DNA of 27,403 bases. Origin: Fusobacterium sp. GTDB taxonomy: Bacteria; Fusobacteriota; Fusobacteriia; Fusobacteriales; Fusobacteriaceae. A model generated the notes under the pieces. It did no database searches. It saw nothing but the letters and a program-made list of their open reading frames with translations, and was not told where the DNA came from. The position numbers and the translations under genes are program-made. Shown piece by piece: positions 22,378-27,403 of this stretch. Numbering within the stretch: position 1 is the stretch's first letter; the number at the start of each line of letters is the position of its first letter. The stretch spans positions 1 to 27,403 of the forward strand of contig JAHHSZ010000011.1 in NCBI GenBank assembly GCA_020024915.1. The letters are read 5' to 3'.

Positions 22378-24402
22378 CTACTTAATTTTTTTATCTATTA
22401 ATTCTTTAATTAAAACTTCACTTGCTATATAAGGCAATGTAATATGATCAGTTCCTTTATTATTAGTATTGTATTCTATTACTGTTTCAATAGAGTGTGG
22501 ATTTCGTGCCCAAGCTCTTCTTGCTACTCCTCCCATAACATCCCAAGGCATAGCTTGTTTTAATATTTCGTCCACTCTATGACTACCATCAAGAACCATT
22601 CCAAAACCACCATTTATAGATTTACCTATTCCTACCCCACCACCATTATGAAGAGCTATCATTGTCATACCTCTTGCTGCATTTCCAGCAAAACATTGAG
22701 TAGCCATATCAGCCATTATATTACTTCCATCTTTTATATTGGATGTTTCTCTGAATGGGGAATCTGTTCCTGATACATCATGATGATCCCTTCCTAACAT
22801 TACTGGACCAATCTCTCCATTTCTTATCATTTCATTAAATTTTAGAGCTATATTTGTCCTACTCATAGCATCTTGATAGAATATTCTAGCTTGAGTTCCC
22901 ACTACTAATCCATTTTTATCAGCATCTTTTATCCACATATAGTTATCTCTATCTTGATATCTTCTATTTGGATCAACTAACTCCAAGGCAGCTTGATCTG
23001 TTTTTAAAAGGTCTTCTTTTTTACCTGATAAACATACCCATCTGAATGGACCATATCCATAATCAAATAATTCTGGTCCTAAAATATCCTCTACATATGA
23101 TGGAAATATAAACCCACCTTTATCATCTCTGCCATTTTTAGATATTTCTTTTATACCTATATCATATAGTGATTTTAGAAAACTGTTTCCATAATCAAAG
23201 AAATACACACCTTTATCTGTTAATTTCTTGATAACATTGTAGTGTCTTATTAGAGTTTTATTGACCAATTGATTAAATGTTTCTCTATCTTCTGCTAAAA
23301 GTCTTGTTCTTTCTTCAAAAGTTATACCAACAGGACAATATCCACCATCATATACTGCATGACAAGAAGTTTGATCTGATAATAAATCTATATGAATATT
23401 ATTTTTATCAGCATATTCTAGTAATTCTACTATATTTCCATGAAAGGCAATAGCATAAGGTCTTTTTTCTACTATTTTTTCTTTTGCTATTTTAAAAGCT
23501 TCCTCTGGAGTTGTAGCAATCTTATTTATCCATCCCTGCTCTAGCCTTGTATGTACTCTTGATATATCTACTTCTGCAATTATTCCCACTCCTTTTGCTA
23601 TAACTGTAGCTTTACCTTGGGCTCCACTCATTCCACCTAATCCAGAAGTCACAAATAATTTACCAGTAAGGTCTCCATCATTGGGAACTCCACAAAATAA
23701 TCTAGCAGCATTTAGTATAGTAGAGTATGTTCCGTGTACAATACCTTGAGGCCCTATATACATCCAACCTCCCGCTGTCATTTGTCCATAGTTTGCTACT
23801 CCTATTGCAGCTGCTCTAGCCCAGTTATTGTAGTCATCAAAAGCTCCAACCATAAGAGCATTTGTTATAATAGCTCTTGGTGCTGTTGGGTTAGAGTGAA
23901 AAAGTCCTGTTGGATGACCAGAAGCAACTACTAAAGTTTGATCTTGTGTCATATTTTCTAAATATTTTTTAATCAATCTATATTGCATCCAGTTCTGACA
24001 TACTTGCCCTGTTTCTCCATAAGTTACTAATTCATAAGGATAAAGAGCTATATCAAAATCTAAATTATTATCTATCATAACTTGCATAGCTTTTGCTTCA
24101 ATGCATTTTCCTTTATATTCATCTATAGGTTTTCCATATATTCTTCCTTCTGGTCTGAATCTATATCCATATATTCTCCCATGCTCCATGAGTTCGTTCA
24201 AAAATTCTGGAGCTAATTTTTCATGAAATTCTTCTGGTATATACCTAAGTGCATTTTTTAATGCTAACTCAATTTCGTCTTTTTCTAAATGGACTACTCT
24301 TTTAGGAGCTCTTCTTAGTTTGGGATCTATTTTGGGAATCATTACTGGAATATCCTCTGCTGTTAATTTAATTGTCATTGCTTCAAAAATTTTTTTATTC
24401 AT
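22378..24402 (-). CDS. hutU: Urocanate hydratase (urocanase), long form
   Basis: HutU converts urocanate to imidazolone propionate using tightly bound NAD+ as an electrophile. The 674-residue protein has the NAD-binding glycine-rich loop GLGGMSGAQGKA (254-265), YNNWARAAAIGVANYGQMTAGGWMYIGPQG (191-220) and the active-site region GRDHHDVSGTDSPFRE, all recognisable in urocanases. At 674 aa it is about 110-120 residues longer than the usual proteobacterial or Bacillus enzyme (about 555) and close to the vertebrate enzyme (about 676); it has an extended N-terminus and additional C-terminal segments. GGAGG precedes the ATG, 23 bases after hutH. Function is clear; the long form is the notable point. 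Confidence 0.95.
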   Translation of the reverse strand: MNKKIFEAMTIKLTAEDIPVMIPKIDPKLRRAPKRVVHLEKDEIELALKNALRYIPEEFHEKLAPEFLNELMEHGRIYGYRFRPEGRIYGKPIDEYKGKCIEAKAMQVMIDNNLDFDIALYPYELVTYGETGQVCQNWMQYRLIKKYLENMTQDQTLVVASGHPTGLFHSNPTAPRAIITNALMVGAFDDYNNWARAAAIGVANYGQMTAGGWMYIGPQGIVHGTYSTILNAARLFCGVPNDGDLTGKLFVTSGLGGMSGAQGKATVIAKGVGIIAEVDISRVHTRLEQGWINKIATTPEEAFKIAKEKIVEKRPYAIAFHGNIVELLEYADKNNIHIDLLSDQTSCHAVYDGGYCPVGITFEERTRLLAEDRETFNQLVNKTLIRHYNVIKKLTDKGVYFFDYGNSFLKSLYDIGIKEISKNGRDDKGGFIFPSYVEDILGPELFDYGYGPFRWVCLSGKKEDLLKTDQAALELVDPNRRYQDRDNYMWIKDADKNGLVVGTQARIFYQDAMSRTNIALKFNEMIRNGEIGPVMLGRDHHDVSGTDSPFRETSNIKDGSNIMADMATQCFAGNAARGMTMIALHNGGGVGIGKSINGGFGMVLDGSHRVDEILKQAMPWDVMGGVARRAWARNPHSIETVIEYNTNNKGTDHITLPYIASEVLIKELIDKKIK

Positions 24403-24425
24403 TTTACTCCTCCAATGTTCTTATT

Positions 24426-25961
24426 TTAATTCAATTCTCCTATTTCTTTCTCTACAATTTCAATAATTTTATTAGTTTTAATTAATTCTTCAATTGCATT
24501 TATATCTAAATTCATCACTCTATCTTTGTCATAATAAGAGACTATTTTTCTAATCTCTTCATAAACTTTTTTTGTTCCTCTTCCCAATTTATTTTGAGTT
24601 TTTCTTAGATCTATGCCCTGTGCCCCCGCTAGTAACTCCATGGCAATGACATTTCTAGCATTTTTGAGTATTTCTCCAGCTTTTCTAGCAGCAATAGTTC
24701 CCATGGATACGTGATCTTCTTGATTTGCTGATGATGGAATGGAATCAACAGAAGCAGGATGAGCTAGAACTTTGTTTTCTGAAACTAACGAAGCAGCACT
24801 ATATTGTACAATCATAAATCCGGAATTTACTCCTCCACCATTAACCAAAAAAGCTGGTAGACCATTATTTAAAGCTGGATTTACTAATCTTTCTATTCTT
24901 CTTTCAGAAACATTTGCCATTTCAGATATAGCAATTCCTAAAAAATCAAATGGTAAGGCCATTGGTTGACCATGAAAATTACCACCAGAAATAACATCAT
25001 CAGTATCAGAGAAGATAATAGGATTATCTGTTACCGCATTCATTTCTATCTCTATTTTATGTTTTATATATTGTAATGCATCTTTGCTTGCTCCATGTAT
25101 CTGCGGGATACATCTAAACACATAAGGATCTTGGACTCTTATTTCTCCTTGTTTTGTTGTATTCTTACTTTCCAAAAGAATATTTCTAAAATTTTGGGCT
25201 GTATCTATTTGTCCTTTATGTCCTCTTATTTCATGAATTCTATGATCAAAAGCACAAGTAATTCCATTCTGAGATTCCATTGTTAAAGCCCCAGCAAGAT
25301 CCAAATGTTTCATTAAATTAATTGCATCATATGTAACATGGGCTCCTATAGAAGTCATAACCTGTGTTCCATTTATAAGAGCTAACCCTTCTTTAGAAGA
25401 AAGTTTATCTATAATTTTAATACCTGCTTTTTCCATAGCATCTTTACCACTCATTAATATATCATTGTAATAAGCTTGACCTAAACCTAGCATAACTAAA
25501 ACCATATGAGATAATGGAGCTAAATCACCAGATGCACCTAATGAACCTTTTTCAGGAATAAAAGGTGTAACACCTTTATTTAACATATCTACTAAGGTAT
25601 TTATTATTATTCTTCTAACTCCTGAGTGTCCCTTAGACATATTTATAATTCTTAGTAGCATAATTCCTCTTGCTATTTCTATAGATAAAGGATTTCCAAC
25701 ACCACAAGCATGGCTCATTATTAAATTTTTTTGTAAAGTCCCAGTTTCTTCTTCAGAAATTACTGTATCACAAAATTTTCCAAATCCAGTTGTAATTCCA
25801 TAAGAAACTTTTTTATTTTTTACATAACAATCCACCAAGGACCTTGCTTTATCTATTTTCTCATATGCCTCTTCAGATATCTCCACTTGATAATTATTTC
25901 TTGTTACATTGATTAAATCTTCCAAAGTTAATTTTTTGTTTCCAACTATAAATTTTTCCAT
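24426..25961 (-). CDS. hutH: Histidine ammonia-lyase (histidase)
   Basis: HutH removes ammonia from histidine to give urocanate, the first step of the Hut pathway. The 511-residue protein carries the self-forming MIO cofactor triad Ala143-Ser144-Gly145 within GSLGASGDLAPLSH, the catalytic tyrosine in SYGITTGFG (Tyr54), and further family motifs such as NGTQVMTS, QDPYVFRCIPQIHGA and SANQEDHVSMG. It has the usual length of the family. GGAGG lies before the ATG. It is followed by hutU after 23 bases and preceded by the permease gene after 39 bases, forming one operon. Confidence 0.97.
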   Translation of the reverse strand: MEKFIVGNKKLTLEDLINVTRNNYQVEISEEAYEKIDKARSLVDCYVKNKKVSYGITTGFGKFCDTVISEEETGTLQKNLIMSHACGVGNPLSIEIARGIMLLRIINMSKGHSGVRRIIINTLVDMLNKGVTPFIPEKGSLGASGDLAPLSHMVLVMLGLGQAYYNDILMSGKDAMEKAGIKIIDKLSSKEGLALINGTQVMTSIGAHVTYDAINLMKHLDLAGALTMESQNGITCAFDHRIHEIRGHKGQIDTAQNFRNILLESKNTTKQGEIRVQDPYVFRCIPQIHGASKDALQYIKHKIEIEMNAVTDNPIIFSDTDDVISGGNFHGQPMALPFDFLGIAISEMANVSERRIERLVNPALNNGLPAFLVNGGGVNSGFMIVQYSAASLVSENKVLAHPASVDSIPSSANQEDHVSMGTIAARKAGEILKNARNVIAMELLAGAQGIDLRKTQNKLGRGTKKVYEEIRKIVSYYDKDRVMNLDINAIEELIKTNKIIEIVEKEIGELN

Positions 25962-26000
25962 GATATATTCCTCCTCAATTAATTTATTTATAACTAAATA

Positions 26001-27305
26001 TTAAAAAATTAAACTTCCTATGAAACCTGCTAAAAACAATGGTATACAAAAATGAATAAAAGTAGCTATACAAGTATCTCTAATATGATCATGTTGTCCA
26101 TCAGCATTAAGTCCAGATGTAGGACCTAAAGTAGAATCTGAAGCAGGAGAACCTGCATCTCCTATTACTGATGCTGCTGTTATTAAAATGATCATAGCTG
26201 ATGTTGAGTACCCCATTTTTAAAGCTAAAGGGACATAGATAGTAGCGAGTATTGGAACTGTTCCAAATGATGTTCCTATTCCTAGAGTAATAAATAAACC
26301 TACAACCAGCATTATAAGAGAAGTAATAATTCTATTTCCTCCACTTATAGCTACAACACTATTAACTAAAGTTTCTATAGCACCAGTTTGCCTAATTACT
26401 TGTCCATAACCTGCTGCAACTAACATAGTAAAAGCTATTATTCCCATAATTAAAAACCCATCATTTAATAATTTATCTAATTCATTCCATTTTATAACTT
26501 TAAAGAGTATCATAATAATCAGTGCTGCAATTGCTCCTAATGGAAGAGAACCAGTAGTTATTTGAACAATAAAAGCTACTATCGCAGCAATTAAAGTAAT
26601 CCAATGCTTTTTTTCCATTGTTTCACATTCTATCATCTCCATACCTTTAAGAGGTAAATTTTCATAGTTTCTATTTTTTCTATAGGTTACAAATATAGCT
26701 GTGAATAGTCCTATTAACATAGCTACTCCTAACAACCAAGTTGACCGCCAAACATCTCCAAGTTGAATAACATGACCATTAGAGGATATTTGATCTTTTA
26801 CAATTGTATGAAAGAGAAGACCAAATCCTACTGGAAAAACTACATACGGAGCTTTAACACCAAATGTAAGAGAACATGCCATTGCTCTTCTATCTACTTT
26901 TAATTCATTCATCAACTTTAATAAGGGTGGAATTAGAATTGGAATAAAAGCTATATGTACAGGGATTGCATTTTGTGAAAAACAAGCTATAAAAGCAATA
27001 AATAGTAATAAAATATATTTTTTTCCACATACAATTTTGGAGATTTTTTTTGAAATGATATTAGCTATTCCAGTACTGTTCATAGCTACGGCTAATACTC
27101 CTAATAAAATATAACTTAGAGCAGTTTCAGAATTTCCTCCCATTCCCGAAATTAATATTGACATAGTCTTGGTAAGCCCAAGGTTAGCAGTTACTCCAGC
27201 TATGCAAGCTGCAATGAGCATAGAGAATATAACATTTAATTTGAATAAACAGAGAGTAATCATAACAAGTACTGATAAAATTACAGGATTAATTACCATA
27301 AACAA
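26001..27305 (-). CDS. Putative histidine permease (NhaC/YuiF-type transporter)
   Basis: A 434-residue inner-membrane transporter with about eleven hydrophobic helices, of the Na+/H+ antiporter-like (NhaC/YuiF) group. Family stretches include FSQNAIPVHIAFIPILIPPLL (about 110-130), the unwound-helix motif GIGTSFGTVPILATIYVPLAL (about 342-362) and GDAGSPASDSTLGPTSGL near the C-terminus (about 385-402). As the first gene of the hut operon, its likely substrate is histidine; Bacillus YuiF has been linked to histidine uptake. The start is TTG at 27305, five bases after AAGGAG (27316-27311). An ATG two codons later (27299) is the alternative, with longer spacing. A charged cytoplasmic loop near residue 210-230 divides the two halves. 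Confidence 0.75.
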   Translation of the reverse strand: MFMVINPVILSVLVMITLCLFKLNVIFSMLIAACIAGVTANLGLTKTMSILISGMGGNSETALSYILLGVLAVAMNSTGIANIISKKISKIVCGKKYILLLFIAFIACFSQNAIPVHIAFIPILIPPLLKLMNELKVDRRAMACSLTFGVKAPYVVFPVGFGLLFHTIVKDQISSNGHVIQLGDVWRSTWLLGVAMLIGLFTAIFVTYRKNRNYENLPLKGMEMIECETMEKKHWITLIAAIVAFIVQITTGSLPLGAIAALIIMILFKVIKWNELDKLLNDGFLIMGIIAFTMLVAAGYGQVIRQTGAIETLVNSVVAISGGNRIITSLIMLVVGLFITLGIGTSFGTVPILATIYVPLALKMGYSTSAMIILITAASVIGDAGSPASDSTLGPTSGLNADGQHDHIRDTCIATFIHFCIPLFLAGFIGSLIF

Positions 27306-27324
27306 ACCAACTCCTTAAACTTAT

Positions 27325-27357
27325 ATTCAATTATTAAAATCATTTTAATAATTGAAT
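27325..27357. promoter_or_regulatory. 33-bp palindrome, putative hut operator
   Basis: ATTCAATTATTAAAA (27325-27339) is the exact reverse complement of TTTTAATAATTGAAT (27343-27357), with TCA between. It begins inside the -10 of the hut promoter and covers the transcription start, a position suited to repressor binding. As RNA it could also form a hairpin 8-9 bases before the ribosome binding site. No regulator gene is adjacent. Confidence 0.7.
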
Positions 27358-27384
27358 TATACTTTATTTTTTATGATATTTAAA
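27356..27384 (-). promoter_or_regulatory. Promoter of the hut operon
   Basis: Minus strand: TTTAAA (27384-27379), a 17-base spacer and a perfect TATAAT (27361-27356). The rest of 27306-27403 holds no gene; the sequence upstream to the window edge is AT-rich and shows nothing more. Confidence 0.6.
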
Positions 27385-27403
27385 ATACAAAAAATATATA
27401 TTG

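Overview
The window reads as chromosomal DNA from a very AT-rich, anaerobic, Gram-negative-type bacterium, most likely a Fusobacterium (Fusobacteriota). Reasons: arginine is almost always AGA, TTG/GTG starts sit behind strong AGGAGG sites, the solute-binding protein has a signal peptide but no lipobox (so a periplasm), and the gene content combines RNase M5, a long-type urocanase, EFR1-type flavodoxin-ferredoxin and a molybdenum purine hydroxylase. A member of the larger-genome group (varium/mortiferum/ulcerans) is a guess. I see no mobile element, CRISPR array, tRNA or rRNA.

Layout. 1-5.7 kb (+): DNA polymerase IV (dinB), a small membrane protein, a DUF2156 protein, a DUF3298-type lipoprotein, then a promoter followed by a DUF896 protein, asparaginyl-tRNA synthetase and a membrane-anchored esterase-like hydrolase, closed by a terminator. 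5.7-6.3 kb (+): RNase M5. 6.3-12.1 kb (+): a purine unit: promoter, guanine-class purine riboswitch, NCS2 xanthine/urate-type permease, the three subunits of a xanthine dehydrogenase-type hydroxylase, and xanthine phosphoribosyltransferase. 12.1-14.5 kb (+): promoter, a 19-codon leader ORF ending in a His-Gln-His-His-His run, competing RNA stems, an intrinsic terminator, and a polar amino acid ABC transporter. This looks like classical leader-peptide attenuation for a histidine importer. 14.5-16.4 kb (+): an uncharacterised P-loop protein of the PEP carboxykinase/HPr kinase type. 16.4-19.4 kb (-): a four-gene operon (zinc ribbon protein, LysE-type exporter, mnmA, EFR1 flavodoxin-ferredoxin). 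19.4-21.0 kb (+): two small proteins and a membrane dipeptidase. 21.0-27.4 kb (-): histidine utilisation operon (permease, hutH, hutU, hutI) with a 15-3-15 palindrome against its promoter.

How the genes fit together. Histidine links two regions. The attenuated ABC importer would be made when charged histidine tRNA is scarce. The hut operon has its own permease and a separate operator-like palindrome, and degrades histidine to formiminoglutamate; the enzyme for the next step is not in the window. The purine unit imports an oxidised purine, interconverts hypoxanthine and xanthine, and converts xanthine to XMP, all downstream of a guanine-sensing RNA. The most interesting items are the His-rich leader with its attenuator, the riboswitch-controlled xanthine hydroxylase, the PCK/HprK-like protein and the hut promoter palindrome.
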